DNA of 48,333 nucleotides, taken from assembly GCA_017504065.1 (NCBI GenBank), contig JAFVRU010000176.1:1-48333 (forward strand), in the 5' to 3' direction. Under the pieces are notes generated by a model. That model searched no databases. It saw nothing but the letters and a program-made list of their open reading frames with translations, and was not told where the DNA came from. Below are positions 32,513 through 41,137 of the stretch, in pieces. The translations under genes were made by a program, and so were the position numbers. The stretch comes from Clostridia bacterium. Its GTDB lineage: Bacteria; Bacillota; Clostridia; Christensenellales; Borkfalkiaceae. Within the stretch, counting starts at the first letter, position 1. Each line of letters starts with the position of its first letter.

Positions 32513-33943
32513 TTAATAAGCTCTTGCGTAAACCAATACGTGTTCGGCTTTCTTGCCGCATACCGCGCACGTTTCCGCGCTTTCGCCTTCCGCGTATACA
32601 CGCGCCGTCGCCGCCGTTTGCTCCTTGATTTTATCTTCGCATTCACGGCAACCGCACCAGCCCGCTTTGACAAAATTCCCCGCTTCTACGCCCGCGAGAA
32701 TCCCTGCCATATCGTCCGCATACACAATCCGTTCGTCCCGACGTTTTCTCGCCGCTTCCAGCATATCCTTTTGCACCGTCTTCAGCAACGCTTTTACGCT
32801 ATCCGCAGCGCCTGCAAGCGGCAATTCCGTCTTTTCCAACGTATCCCGCCGCGCGCACAGCATCTTGCCCGCTTCAATATCGCGCGGTCCGAGTTCAATC
32901 CGTACAGGCACGCCTTTCATTTCCCATTCGTTGAACTTCCAACCAGGGCTATTATCACTATTATCGAGCGTTACTCGAATACCTGCCCCTTCCAATTCCG
33001 CTTTTAACGCTTCACAAGCTTCCACAACGCCGCCCTTTCTCGCCGCAATCGGAACGATTACGCATTGAATCGGCGCTACCACCGGCGGGAGCACCAAACC
33101 GCGTTCGTCGCCGTGCGTCATGATGATCGCGCCAATCAAGCGAGTGGAAACTCCCCAAGACGTCGTGTAAGCCGTTTTATGCGCTCCGTCGTTGTCCAAG
33201 AACTGAATATCGAACGCCGTAGCGAAATTCTGCCCCATATAGTGCGAAGTTCCGGCTTGCAAGCTCTTTCCGTCGCGCATCATCGCTTCCATGGTATACG
33301 TCGCAATCGCGCCCGCAAACTTTTCCTTTTCCGTTTTTCGACCCGTCATTACGGGAATTGCAAGACAATTTTCGGCAAATTCCTTATATACTTCGAGCAT
33401 TTGCAGCGTTTCTTCCTGCGCTTCTTCGGAAGAAGCGTGTACGGTATGCCCTTCCTGCCACAAGAACTCGCTCGTACGCAGGAACGGACGCGTCGTCTTT
33501 TCCCAACGCATAACGTTACACCATTGATTGACTTTCATCGGCAAATCTCGATAGGATTGAATCCATTTCCCGCACATCGTACCGATAATCGTTTCCGACG
33601 TAGGACGGATTGCCAAAGGCTCGGCAAGCGTTTCCCCGCCCGCTACGGTTACTACCGCTACTTCGGGCGCAAACCCTTCCACGTGTTCCGCTTCTTTGGT
33701 AAAATAACTCATCGGAATGAGCAAGGGGAAATACGCGTTTTCCACGCCTTGTTTCTTGAAACGGGTATTCAGTTCACTTTGAATACTCTCCCAAATCGCA
33801 TAGCCGTACGGACGAATGACCATCGTGCCTTTCACCGGTCCGTAATCGACCAATTTGGTCTTTAATACAACGTCCGTATACCATTGCGGGAAATCCGCGT
33901 TGATATCGGCAATTTGTTCTACGAATTGATTTTCTTTTGCCAT
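32513..33943 (-). CDS. proS: Prolyl-tRNA synthetase, eukaryote/archaea-like (ProS type 3)
   Basis: 476 residues, the short form without the bacterial editing insertion. The class II core shows VIRPYGYAIWESIQ, PLLIPMSYF, AIRPTSET, NVMRWEKTTRPFLRTSEFLWQEGH and YMGQNFATAFDIQF. The anticodon domain and a C-terminal zinc-type domain (CGCREC...CAVCGKKAEH, ending in Tyr) follow. It charges tRNA-Pro. It is downstream of the three paralogous membrane proteins (63-nt gap) and may share their transcript. GGAG lies 10 nt before the ATG. Confidence 0.96.
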   Translation of the reverse strand: MAKENQFVEQIADINADFPQWYTDVVLKTKLVDYGPVKGTMVIRPYGYAIWESIQSELNTRFKKQGVENAYFPLLIPMSYFTKEAEHVEGFAPEVAVVTVAGGETLAEPLAIRPTSETIIGTMCGKWIQSYRDLPMKVNQWCNVMRWEKTTRPFLRTSEFLWQEGHTVHASSEEAQEETLQMLEVYKEFAENCLAIPVMTGRKTEKEKFAGAIATYTMEAMMRDGKSLQAGTSHYMGQNFATAFDIQFLDNDGAHKTAYTTSWGVSTRLIGAIIMTHGDERGLVLPPVVAPIQCVIVPIAARKGGVVEACEALKAELEGAGIRVTLDNSDNSPGWKFNEWEMKGVPVRIELGPRDIEAGKMLCARRDTLEKTELPLAGAADSVKALLKTVQKDMLEAARKRRDERIVYADDMAGILAGVEAGNFVKAGWCGCRECEDKIKEQTAATARVYAEGESAETCAVCGKKAEHVLVYARAY

Positions 33944-34006
33944 AATCGCATTACTCCTTTTTCTTTCGCTTGTTCTTCATTTTCCCCAAGCCAACTTCCT
34001 TTGCGA

Positions 34007-35500
34007 TCAATCCGCAAAAGGATCTTTATCAAAATCTACCAAACTGAACGGTTTCTTTTCTTCGACAACCTTATTCGACTGCGACACACCCGACTTTAAC
34101 ATCTTGCGGTTTTCTTTACGCAATTCGAACACGTTATTGCACGCAGGACAACAATGGTACGCCGAAGAATCCTTGACCGTCAACCGCTTTTTGCAAGTCG
34201 GGCAAAGAATTTGCCACTTGGAAATTTGCGTCGGCTTGCTTTCTTCTTTTTCTTCCACGACCGTTTCCACCAGGGGTTGCGGCTGCGGTTTCGGTTCTTC
34301 ACGGCTCGGCATCGGCAGTACGTAACAGGGTACGGGATACGGAGCGTGTACGTTCACAACCGGTGGCATCGGCATCGGATACGGCATATACGGGGGCATA
34401 GCCGGTTGCGGCAACGGTTGTTGTAACGGTTGTTGTGGTTGCTCCACCGCAGCAATTTCGTCCGTTTCGTCGTCCGACTTCTTCCAATTCGCCTTTAAAA
34501 CGCATTCCAAAACAAAGATTGCAAGCGCGATCCCCGCTACGATCAAGTACTCGTGGAAGTATTCCGCTTTCCCAGCTTCTTTTGTCTTCCACCAAATATA
34601 CCCGAAACACCCTGCGGCAAACAACGCCGTCAAAAGCGAGAATACTCGGAAATTCTTCATACCTTTTCCGTCTCTACCGAAGAAATTAAATTCCGTATTC
34701 GCCGTCGCGTGTTTCACGAGCACAAGCGCGCACAATACCGTTGCCGCTTGCAAGCCCAAATAAATCCATTCTTCCGTACTGCAAACCGTGAATTTGTCTT
34801 GGAGCATGACGGAATACACGTACAATCCGATATTGCTGATTTCCAAGAAGAAATACAAAATCCCGACAACCGCAGCAAGCTGCAATAAGTTCCCCAAGAA
34901 ATACAGGAATAACCCGTAGGGACGTGTTGCTTCTTCCACAGACGTACTGTTTTTAAACTTCCGAACTCCGCCGCCAACCAAGCCCGCGAGCCAATGCACT
35001 CCCAAGCCAACACCCAACGTCAGGTAGCCGAACAGCGTCAACTCCACATCCATAAACGCGTTCTCTTTCCAGCCAAAGAACAGGAAATACAGGAAATAGT
35101 AGATCACGTAGCACGCAAACGAGCCCGAGAAAATACTGCCCATTTTTTCCATTGCGTCGCGATTGCGATCCTTCCGAGCCATGGAGTGTTTATGTAAGCC
35201 CCCAAGACGGAATAAAGCTTTCAGAGCATTGAACAAAATTGCAATCAGGAACAACGATAAAAAGACGTAAAAATACGAGAATTTTGATACGTCAGGCAAC
35301 GCCTTGAAGAAATTCTTGTACCAATCTACGTAGTCTATTACCGAAAACGCTTCCCCATTAATTTTTAAGAATGGTAAAAACGCCAATACCGCCAAAGCGA
35401 TTGTGCCCAAGAAATAGATCCAACCGACGTTCCGCGCTTTATTCTGTTCCTTTCTGATCCGTCTTACCGCCATTTCACCGACCGATCCGTACGCTCTCAT
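34007..35500 (-). CDS. Multi-pass membrane protein with proline-rich linker and zinc ribbon (paralogue 3 of 3)
   Basis: 497 residues, of no family I recognise. The first 335 residues hold about eight hydrophobic segments (starting GWIYFLGTIALAVLAFLPFL) and share with the next two upstream genes RIFSGSFA-like (SIFSGSFA), VHWLAGLVGGG, FLGNLLQLAAVVGILYFFLE and LVKHATANTEF...GKGMKNFRVF. A Pro/Gln/Met-rich linker (about 345-425) leads to a zinc ribbon (Cys433, Cys436, Cys451, Cys454), with an acidic tail SLVDFDKDPFAD. The ribbon would be cytoplasmic or external depending on topology. The ATG at 35500 has GGAG about 11 nt upstream. Confidence 0.85.
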   Translation of the reverse strand: MRAYGSVGEMAVRRIRKEQNKARNVGWIYFLGTIALAVLAFLPFLKINGEAFSVIDYVDWYKNFFKALPDVSKFSYFYVFLSLFLIAILFNALKALFRLGGLHKHSMARKDRNRDAMEKMGSIFSGSFACYVIYYFLYFLFFGWKENAFMDVELTLFGYLTLGVGLGVHWLAGLVGGGVRKFKNSTSVEEATRPYGLFLYFLGNLLQLAAVVGILYFFLEISNIGLYVYSVMLQDKFTVCSTEEWIYLGLQAATVLCALVLVKHATANTEFNFFGRDGKGMKNFRVFSLLTALFAAGCFGYIWWKTKEAGKAEYFHEYLIVAGIALAIFVLECVLKANWKKSDDETDEIAAVEQPQQPLQQPLPQPAMPPYMPYPMPMPPVVNVHAPYPVPCYVLPMPSREEPKPQPQPLVETVVEEKEESKPTQISKWQILCPTCKKRLTVKDSSAYHCCPACNNVFELRKENRKMLKSGVSQSNKVVEEKKPFSLVDFDKDPFAD

Positions 35501-35538
35501 AATATCTTCTCTCCCATTTTGGTTTTTTCTCTTTTGTT

Positions 35539-36651
35539 TTAAATTCTGCCTTCATAGCTGACGGTGTCAAAAATCACGCCCGTCCGCACTTTCTTTTTCT
35601 TACCCGTCAACGCGTCTTCGTCCGACGTCGCTTTCATATCCACGAAGAAATCGATCAAGAATCCCGCCAGCGCCAACGCCGATAAAACCGCAGGAATCCA
35701 AATTTTTCCGCCGTCAATCAGAGCCCAAACCGTCGCTCCGATCGCAACCAAGAACAGTAATACGGAATAACCGCGGAATTTCTTCGCTCCTTTCGCCTGT
35801 TTTCCCGCTTGATCGAATTCCCGATCCGACGTCGCATGCGAAACCAAGGCAAAGGTAAGCAACATCATCAAAACTTGCAACCCGCAATCGATCAAAAGCG
35901 TCTTATTTTCCAAAACGCCGTCCAAACCGCCCGCGACGAACGTTGCAATCGCTACGGGGAAGGAATTGCGCTCCAACAGCAAGAACCATACCGCCGCCAT
36001 AATACAAAGCTGTAATAAATTTCGGAAAAACGGCGCGATTCGTCCGATTTCCCGCTTGTGTTCTACGTAATCGGCTTTGGATACGTCGTAGCTAAACAAA
36101 CTCACTTTGCCGCCCATCAAGCCGCACCAGAAATGGAATACGAGCCCAACGCCGAGCGTTGCCGCGCCCAAAATTTGCATTTCCGCGTAGTCTTTGCCAC
36201 AGACCAAGAAAATCAATGCGTATAAGTTGCACACGCTCGCAAACGAGCCGGAAAAAATTCGCCCAATGCGTTTTAAATGCACGAAATTTTCGTTAAAACC
36301 GTGTTCCCGCGTTACCCGTTCCCGATACAGTCCGCCCCTTTGCGCAAAACAACGGAACAGATTGATGAGCAGCGTAGAGAGCAACAACGCATAGATACAA
36401 GCCGCGACAAACCCCGTCAAAGGCAGAGTTTGTAAGGGTTTTTGCCATTTCAACAAATCCCAAACGTGGAAAACGTCCAAAGCGACGTTCTTTCCATCGG
36501 CTACGTCTATTTTGACGAACGCAAACAGCGCCGCCAAGATCGGAAGCGCAATCACGCCCAACAAATATAACGTACCGACAATTTTCATTTTACGGTGCGC
36601 CGAACGGACTTTTTTCCGTAACGCAACCGCTTTCGAATTGGTTATCTGCAT
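35539..36651 (-). CDS. Multi-pass membrane protein, paralogue 2 of 3
   Basis: 370 residues. About eight hydrophobic segments. Motifs shared with both neighbours are IVGTLYLLGVIALPILA, KRIGRIFSGSFA, FHFWCGLMGGKVSLF, RIAPFFRNLLQL and LVSHATSDREF...AKGAKKFRGYS. It lacks the long soluble tail of the other two and ends in a basic stretch (TGKKKKVRTG). The start has an extended -10 promoter only 11 nt upstream, so a nearly leaderless mRNA is possible; GGGG is the only ribosome-site candidate. Function unknown. Confidence 0.82.
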   Translation of the reverse strand: MQITNSKAVALRKKVRSAHRKMKIVGTLYLLGVIALPILAALFAFVKIDVADGKNVALDVFHVWDLLKWQKPLQTLPLTGFVAACIYALLLSTLLINLFRCFAQRGGLYRERVTREHGFNENFVHLKRIGRIFSGSFASVCNLYALIFLVCGKDYAEMQILGAATLGVGLVFHFWCGLMGGKVSLFSYDVSKADYVEHKREIGRIAPFFRNLLQLCIMAAVWFLLLERNSFPVAIATFVAGGLDGVLENKTLLIDCGLQVLMMLLTFALVSHATSDREFDQAGKQAKGAKKFRGYSVLLFLVAIGATVWALIDGGKIWIPAVLSALALAGFLIDFFVDMKATSDEDALTGKKKKVRTGVIFDTVSYEGRI

Positions 36652-36662
36652 AATTTTTCCCC

Positions 36663-36671
36663 ATTATATCA
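36663..36671 (-). promoter_or_regulatory. Extended -10 promoter in front of paralogue 2
   Basis: TGATATAAT (36671-36663) with no good -35 box; it ends 11 nt before the ATG at 36651. An inverted repeat (36681-36702) lies just upstream. Confidence 0.5.
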
Positions 36672-36680
36672 AACGCACGC

Positions 36681-36702
36681 TCCCCCGAAGTTTGTCGGGG
36701 GA
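36681..36702 (-). terminator. Hairpin after paralogue 1, possible terminator or operator
   Basis: Perfect 8-bp stem TCCCCCGA/TCGGGGGA with a 6-nt loop. No real U-run follows, so termination would be weak. Confidence 0.4.
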
Positions 36703-36732
36703 AACGCGCTCTTTATCGTTCGGTATGCCCAA

Positions 36733-38067
36733 TCAATAATTATATTCCATGTTGTTTTTTTGCGGATATCCATTCGGCTGACCCATAGGATATGCAGGGT
36801 TATAGTTCGCGGAAAGGAAATCGTCCAAATCCATTTCGTCGCTCGACATGGGAGCAGGCATAGGCTGTTCTTCCACCATATCCATCTTCCCCTTTATGCC
36901 CGCTTTTTTCAGCAGCTTTTCTTCTTTGCTGCGCGGCATGTTATGCATAATGAGTTCGATGATGAACATAACGAACGCAATCGCCGCGATGATCACGAAT
37001 TCCAAACTCGTATCCTTGATCGCTTTGATGAGTTCTTTTGCTTCGGAGAGTTTTTCCAACGGAGCCCACATTCCGAGAACAAATCCCGCTTCCCCGAACA
37101 AATATCTACAAGCGATTACGCCTACAACTGAGAGCACGGTGAAGAACGCGAATACGCGATAATTCTTCATTCCCGCGGCATGTTTGCCTTCAATACCGTA
37201 TTCCGTCGAAGCCGTCGCGTGCTTTACAAGCACCATAAGCCAAATAATCATAACGACTTGCACCGCCGTTGCGATGAAATAGAACATTTTGTCCTTATTC
37301 ATCACGTATTCTTTAAACGCGCCTTTTTGGAGCAACGGATCGATACAAACCGCAATCGTCGTCGCTTTCAAGAAGAAATACAGCATCGCGAACGCAGCCG
37401 CTACTTGCAACAAGTTCCGAATGAACGGCGCAACTCTGCCGCAATCCCGTTTTTGTTCGACGATTCCCACGCCTTCATGGATCACGAACAAGCTCGCCTT
37501 GCCGCCCCAGAGCCCGCAAAGGAAATGCACCGCAAGTCCGCCTGCGAGCACAAAAATCAACCATTTCACGTTTTCGAATTTCAACAATTCCAAGGGCAAG
37601 CCCGACAAAACGCAAATGACGAAATTGATCAAAATAATCACGGCGAACGAACCGGAGAAAATTCGGCTCAAATCTTCCATAGCATATACGTTACGGTTAA
37701 ACCCGTACGTTTTACTCGCCTTTTTCTTAAACAACCAGTTGAGTTTGGAAAGCGCCTTGAAAACGTTAATGAGCAACGTAAACAACAGCAACCCGTACAG
37801 GATGTAAGGTACGTAATGATAAATCCCCGCCGCCGTTTTCAAATTGTCGAGTTTCATACCTTTAAAGACTTTGTAAAATTCCGTTACTTGTAATTGGGAC
37901 AACGTGCCGATGTCCAAGAGCGGCAAACAAGCCGCCGCAGCCAACGCCATCGTTGCAAGCAAATACAAGATCCCGACGAACTTTGCGCGGGAACGCGTTT
38001 TTGCAATGCGCTTTTTTAAGTAAACGCTCTGTTTGGTCGGTACAGTTTTCACTTTGTACTTTCTCAT
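36733..38067 (-). CDS. Multi-pass membrane protein, paralogue 1 of 3
   Basis: 444 residues. About eight hydrophobic segments: roughly 28-50, 83-106, 140-163, 168-192, 228-252, 272-297, 317-336 and 372-393. Shared motifs are FVGILYLLATMAL, LSRIFSGSFA, VHFLCGLWGGKASLF, RVAPFIRNLLQV and LVKHATASTEY...AAGMKNYRVF. The tail (about 410-444) is rich in Met, Pro, Asn and Tyr and contains an acidic DEMDLDDF patch, comparable in character to paralogue 3. First gene of the cluster, with its own strong promoter; AAGGAG precedes the ATG. Not recognised as any named transporter family. Confidence 0.83.
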   Translation of the reverse strand: MRKYKVKTVPTKQSVYLKKRIAKTRSRAKFVGILYLLATMALAAAACLPLLDIGTLSQLQVTEFYKVFKGMKLDNLKTAAGIYHYVPYILYGLLLFTLLINVFKALSKLNWLFKKKASKTYGFNRNVYAMEDLSRIFSGSFAVIILINFVICVLSGLPLELLKFENVKWLIFVLAGGLAVHFLCGLWGGKASLFVIHEGVGIVEQKRDCGRVAPFIRNLLQVAAAFAMLYFFLKATTIAVCIDPLLQKGAFKEYVMNKDKMFYFIATAVQVVMIIWLMVLVKHATASTEYGIEGKHAAGMKNYRVFAFFTVLSVVGVIACRYLFGEAGFVLGMWAPLEKLSEAKELIKAIKDTSLEFVIIAAIAFVMFIIELIMHNMPRSKEEKLLKKAGIKGKMDMVEEQPMPAPMSSDEMDLDDFLSANYNPAYPMGQPNGYPQKNNMEYNY

Positions 38068-38152
38068 AATATAGTCTCCTTGTTTTTTTGCCCTTATCCG
38101 TTTTGGAGATACGATCTTCGTCCTTTTTTACAAAAGATTTTCTCTCCTTTTT

Positions 38153-38181
38153 ATTATACATTTTTTTCTTTGTATTGTCAA
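38153..38181 (-). promoter_or_regulatory. Promoter of the three-paralogue membrane cluster
   Basis: TTGACA (38181-38176), 17-bp spacer, TATAAT (38158-38153): full consensus hexamers. The leader is about 80 nt. Confidence 0.85.
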
Positions 38182-38244
38182 TATCCTTTCCGAAAAAAAA
38201 CAGGTATTTTCAAAAAAAGATTGTTTTCTTTCGGGAGTTTTTAC

Positions 38245-38781
38245 TCACTTGTGCTTTTTAAATTTCTTCTTATACGCGGCAATACATTTTTCAATGCATT
38301 CCATCGCTTCGTCGCGATGACAAATTTCCTTGACTGTCGTTTGTTTATGCTCCAAGGATTTATACACTTCGAAGAAGTGCATCATTTCATCGAATACATG
38401 CTTGGGCAATTCGTGAATATCGTAATAATTGTTATACGTAGGATCGCCGAACGGAATCGCAATAATTTTCTCATCAAGCGAACCGTTGTCGATCATTTTG
38501 ATCACGCCGATCGGATAACACCGCACGAGCGTAGTTGGATAAATCGTTTCTCCGCATAAAACCAAAACGTCCAAAGGATCTTCGTCTTCCGCGTACGTTT
38601 TGGGAATAAACCCGTAATTTGCGGGATAGACCGTGGACGTATATAATACCCGATCGAGCTTTAAGCAACCCGTTTCTTTGTCCAATTCATATTTTGTTTT
38701 GCAGCCTTTGGGAATCTCAATAAACGCTTCGAAACTTTTTGGCGTAATGCGATCCAAAGAAATGTCATGCCAAATATTCAT
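38245..38781 (-). CDS. ppa: Inorganic pyrophosphatase (family I)
   Basis: 178 residues. It hydrolyses pyrophosphate in the cytoplasm. Motifs are IEIPKGCKTKYELDKETG, YPANYGFIPKT and the metal-binding EDEDPLDVLVL (Asp66, Asp68 and Asp71). The ATG at 38781 is chosen because AAGG lies at good distance and an upstream ATG at 38910 precedes the promoter. No clear terminator follows. Confidence 0.95.
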   Translation of the reverse strand: MNIWHDISLDRITPKSFEAFIEIPKGCKTKYELDKETGCLKLDRVLYTSTVYPANYGFIPKTYAEDEDPLDVLVLCGETIYPTTLVRCYPIGVIKMIDNGSLDEKIIAIPFGDPTYNNYYDIHELPKHVFDEMMHFFEVYKSLEHKQTTVKEICHRDEAMECIEKCIAAYKKKFKKHK

Positions 38782-38812
38782 AGAGTGCACCTTCTTTTCT
38801 TTTGTTAGATAT

Positions 38813-38841
38813 ATTGTATCATATTTTACGTCGGATAGCAA
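38813..38841 (-). promoter_or_regulatory. Promoter of ppa
   Basis: TTGCTA (38841-38836), 17-bp spacer, TACAAT (38818-38813) with extended TGA before the -10. Confidence 0.78.
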
Positions 38842-38976
38842 GAATTTTATAGGGAAAGAAAGGCTCGTTTTTTGTCTATTCTTGTTGCTTTTCTTCTCAT
38901 TAGTTTGCAAGTTCGAACTACTTCCACGCTAGGCGATCACTCCGCGCATGATGCCAATAGGGACACCAACGAGCCG

Positions 38977-39026
38977 CACCCTAACAGCAACGAAAGATAG
39001 AAAGACCTAGTCAAGGCGTTGCCTTG
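38977..39026. repeat. Direct repeat A, copy 1
   Basis: 50 bp matching copy 2 (39096-39145) at 46 positions. It contains ACGAAAGATAGAAAGACC and ends in a CAAGGC-GTT-GCCTTG hairpin. Between the copies lies a TTCGCTCCGCTCGTTCCAG segment resembling dispersed intergenic repeats of other genomes. No gene is visible in 38842-39335. Confidence 0.9.
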
Positions 39027-39095
39027 TCGATTGATCAGATTCTATCACTTCGCTCCGCTCGTTCCAGAATGACAATATCGAAAACAAATAAGCAA

Positions 39096-39145
39096 CACCC
39101 TACCGACAACGAAAGATAGAAAGACCTAGTCAAGGCATTGCCTTG
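39096..39145. repeat. Direct repeat A, copy 2
   Basis: Second copy of the 50-bp repeat, with CAAGGC-ATT-GCCTTG at its end. It runs directly into repeat B copy 1. Confidence 0.9.
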
Positions 39146-39146
39146 C

Positions 39147-39208
39147 GCGCGAACCCGCGAAGAACTCGCGACATCGAGCGACCCACTCTAACGCCAAAGG
39201 CGCAGAAG
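39147..39208. repeat. Direct repeat B, copy 1, including a relic of a tRNA-Ser 3' end
   Basis: Starts GCGCGAACCCGCGAAGAACT and matches 39290-39340 with three differences in 52 bp. Its right end, GGCGCAGAAG, equals the reverse complement of the acceptor 3' strand plus discriminator and CC of the tRNA-Ser gene nearby. Confidence 0.85.
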
Positions 39209-39289
39209 ACGGCATTACTCGCTTTCGCTCGTAGCGTCGCTCGTCCGATTGCTTTCACATCACTCTGCCCAATCGTGCGGAACTCGCTC

Positions 39290-39383
39290 GCGCGAACCCG
39301 CGAAGAACTCGCGGCGTCGAGCGACCCACTCCAACGCCAAAAGAACGGATAGGCGTTGCCTATCCGTTCTTTTGGCGCAGAAG
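39290..39383. repeat. Direct repeat B, copy 2, at the tRNA-Ser 3' end
   Basis: Same sequence as copy 1, but interrupted before GGCGCAGAAG by the tRNA terminator hairpin. The last part is the true tRNA-Ser 3' end. Confidence 0.85.
39336..39376 (-). terminator. Terminator of tRNA-Ser
   Basis: Perfect 19-bp stem with a 3-nt loop. The arm includes the encoded CCA of the tRNA and ACGGATAGGC. It is unusually long and lies directly against the tRNA 3' end. Confidence 0.8.
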
Positions 39384-39464
39384 GCGGGATTCGAACCCGC
39401 GCTACGGTTTTCCCATACTACTCCCTTAGCAGGGGAGCCCCTTGAGCCTCTTGGGTACTTCTGC
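39373..39464 (-). tRNA. tRNA-Ser(GCT)
   Basis: Acceptor stem GCAGAAG/CTTCTGC, discriminator G, encoded CCA (39375-39373), anticodon stem CTCCC/GGGAG around loop CTGCTAA with anticodon GCT (39430-39428), a long variable arm as in class II tRNAs, and T-loop GGTTCGAATCC. It reads AGC/AGU codons. Confidence 0.96.
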
Positions 39465-39484
39465 ATAGCTCATAAAGCTATATT

Positions 39485-39513
39485 ACTATACCACATTTTT
39501 TGTCCGTTGTCAA
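39485..39513 (-). promoter_or_regulatory. Promoter of tRNA-Ser
   Basis: TTGACA (39513-39508), 17-bp spacer, TATAGT (39490-39485), 20 nt before the mature tRNA 5' end. Confidence 0.85.
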
Positions 39514-39582
39514 AGCTTTTTGCCTTGAAAACCAAAAATATTTCGGGAAAATGTATTCACACTTCTTCCCATAAAAAACATT

Positions 39583-39606
39583 CGGGTCGGACAACCGTCC
39601 GACCCG
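39583..39606 (-). terminator. Terminator of the purine permease gene
   Basis: Perfect 10-bp stem CGGGTCGGAC/GTCCGACCCG with a 4-nt loop; the minus strand continues AATGTTTTTTAT. Confidence 0.85.
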
Positions 39607-39629
39607 TTTGCTTTTACTCTTTTACGCGA

Positions 39630-41063
39630 TTAGTGCGTGAACAAGAACATCAACAAGAAGATTGCCGTCAAAACATACGTAGCAACGGAAACTTCTTTCG
39701 CTTTGCCCGTGAATACTCTGATAAGCACGTACGAAACAAGGCCGAAGCCGATACCGAACGAAATGTTGTAAGTAAACGGCATCATCGCAATCGTAAGGAA
39801 TGCGGGAAGCGCGATCGCAGGATCAGTCCATTCGATATCACGAACGTTCACCATCATCAAGATACCAACGTAGATGAGCGCCGTAGCCGTTGCGCAAGAA
39901 GGAATTAATTGCGCGATCGGCGAAAGGAACATTGCAGCCGCGAACAAAATCGCTACTACGTAAGACGTAAGCGCCGTCTTACCGCCTGCAGCCGTACCAG
40001 CCGAAGATTCAACGAACGTCGTAACCGTGGACGTACCGAGAACCGCACCTGCACAAGTTGCAACAGCGTCCGCCATCATCGCTTTGTTAAGGTTGGGAAC
40101 TTCGCCCTTTTCGTCAAGCAAGTTACCGCTCTTGCAAGCGCCGTACAACGTACCAAGCGTATCGAACATATCTACAAGACAGAACGCCAAGGACGCCGTA
40201 ACAAGCGCAAGGATAAAGTCAAACATACCGTTTGCATCGATATAATCAGAGAAATCAAACCCATCCGTGAATACTTTCGCGAAAGACATTTCACCGAAAT
40301 CCTTGAACGCGTTAATCGGGTTATCAAACGTAATTGCTTTGAAATATGCCGTGCATGCATCGTTTCCGCAAGCTGCGCTGACGCCCATTACCGCATAATA
40401 AACTACCGCGGAGAACAAGATCCCCCAAAGAATAGCGCCTTTCACGCCTTTCTTAGACAATGCCGCAATCGCGATTACGCCAACGATAACAACAAGCAAG
40501 GGAATAATATCAAACCAAGCTCTCGTTTCGCTCAACAGGTTCATACTCCCCATCGTAACGCCCGTCGAAGGATCAGCGATTACCAAACCTGCATTTTGCG
40601 CGCCGATGAAAGCAATGAACAAACCGATACCTGCGGGGATCGCTTTCTTAATGTCTGCGGGAATCGCTTCAAAAATCTTCTTACGAAGCCCCGTAGCGGT
40701 AAGCAATATAAATACAAGACCGTCGATTAAAATGAACACCAACGTATTTGCATACGAGAACCCAAACCCGAAACACATCGTGAATACGAAGAATGCGTTC
40801 AACCCCATACCGGGCGCTTGCGCCAAAGGCAACCCTGCCAAAAGCCCGATCAGCACCGTGCCGATAATCGCGGAAAGCGCCGTAACGATATACATCGCAC
40901 CGTAGGATACAACCCCAAGGTTTGCAAACATGTCTGCATTTACCATAAGGATGTAAACCATCGCCATGAACGTCGTTAAGCCGGCAATGACTTCCGTCTT
41001 GACGTTCGTTCCCTTTTTCGACAACTCAAATTTCTTGTCGAGAAAAGCATTGAAATTAGCCAT
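39630..41063 (-). CDS. NCS2-type guanine/hypoxanthine permease (AzgA-like)
   Basis: 477 residues, about 12-14 membrane segments. The N-terminus KTEVIAGLTTFMAMVYILMVN and the segment LAQAPGMGLNAFFVFT are hallmarks of the AzgA/PbuG branch of purine transporters, as are DMFDTLGT and the STVTTFVESSAGTAAGGKT substrate-site region. It should import purine bases by proton symport. AAGGAG precedes the ATG. The short leader shows no purine riboswitch. Its promoter is divergent from nagB. Confidence 0.92.
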   Translation of the reverse strand: MANFNAFLDKKFELSKKGTNVKTEVIAGLTTFMAMVYILMVNADMFANLGVVSYGAMYIVTALSAIIGTVLIGLLAGLPLAQAPGMGLNAFFVFTMCFGFGFSYANTLVFILIDGLVFILLTATGLRKKIFEAIPADIKKAIPAGIGLFIAFIGAQNAGLVIADPSTGVTMGSMNLLSETRAWFDIIPLLVVIVGVIAIAALSKKGVKGAILWGILFSAVVYYAVMGVSAACGNDACTAYFKAITFDNPINAFKDFGEMSFAKVFTDGFDFSDYIDANGMFDFILALVTASLAFCLVDMFDTLGTLYGACKSGNLLDEKGEVPNLNKAMMADAVATCAGAVLGTSTVTTFVESSAGTAAGGKTALTSYVVAILFAAAMFLSPIAQLIPSCATATALIYVGILMMVNVRDIEWTDPAIALPAFLTIAMMPFTYNISFGIGFGLVSYVLIRVFTGKAKEVSVATYVLTAIFLLMFLFTH

Positions 41064-41137
41064 AAAAAAACTCCTTAAAAAATTTTTTGATCTGAAATCG
41101 AATCATTTATCAACGAAACTTTTTCAAACCTATCATA

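Noticed and set aside
37862..38161. 99-residue frame overlapping the start of membrane paralogue 1
   Set aside because: Its ATG sits in the -10 region of the promoter, and the frame overlaps a better-supported gene that has a ribosome site.
38977..39145. CRISPR array
   Set aside because: Only two copies of a 50-bp repeat with imperfect identity and no cas genes; spacing and number do not fit.
38930..39370. Open frames over the repeat region beside tRNA-Ser, including one running through the tRNA
   Set aside because: They consist of repeats and the tRNA itself, have no ribosome site and no coherent protein features.
41064..41137. Purine riboswitch before the permease gene
   Set aside because: The leader is only about 65 nt and lacks the paired loops and conserved core of the class.
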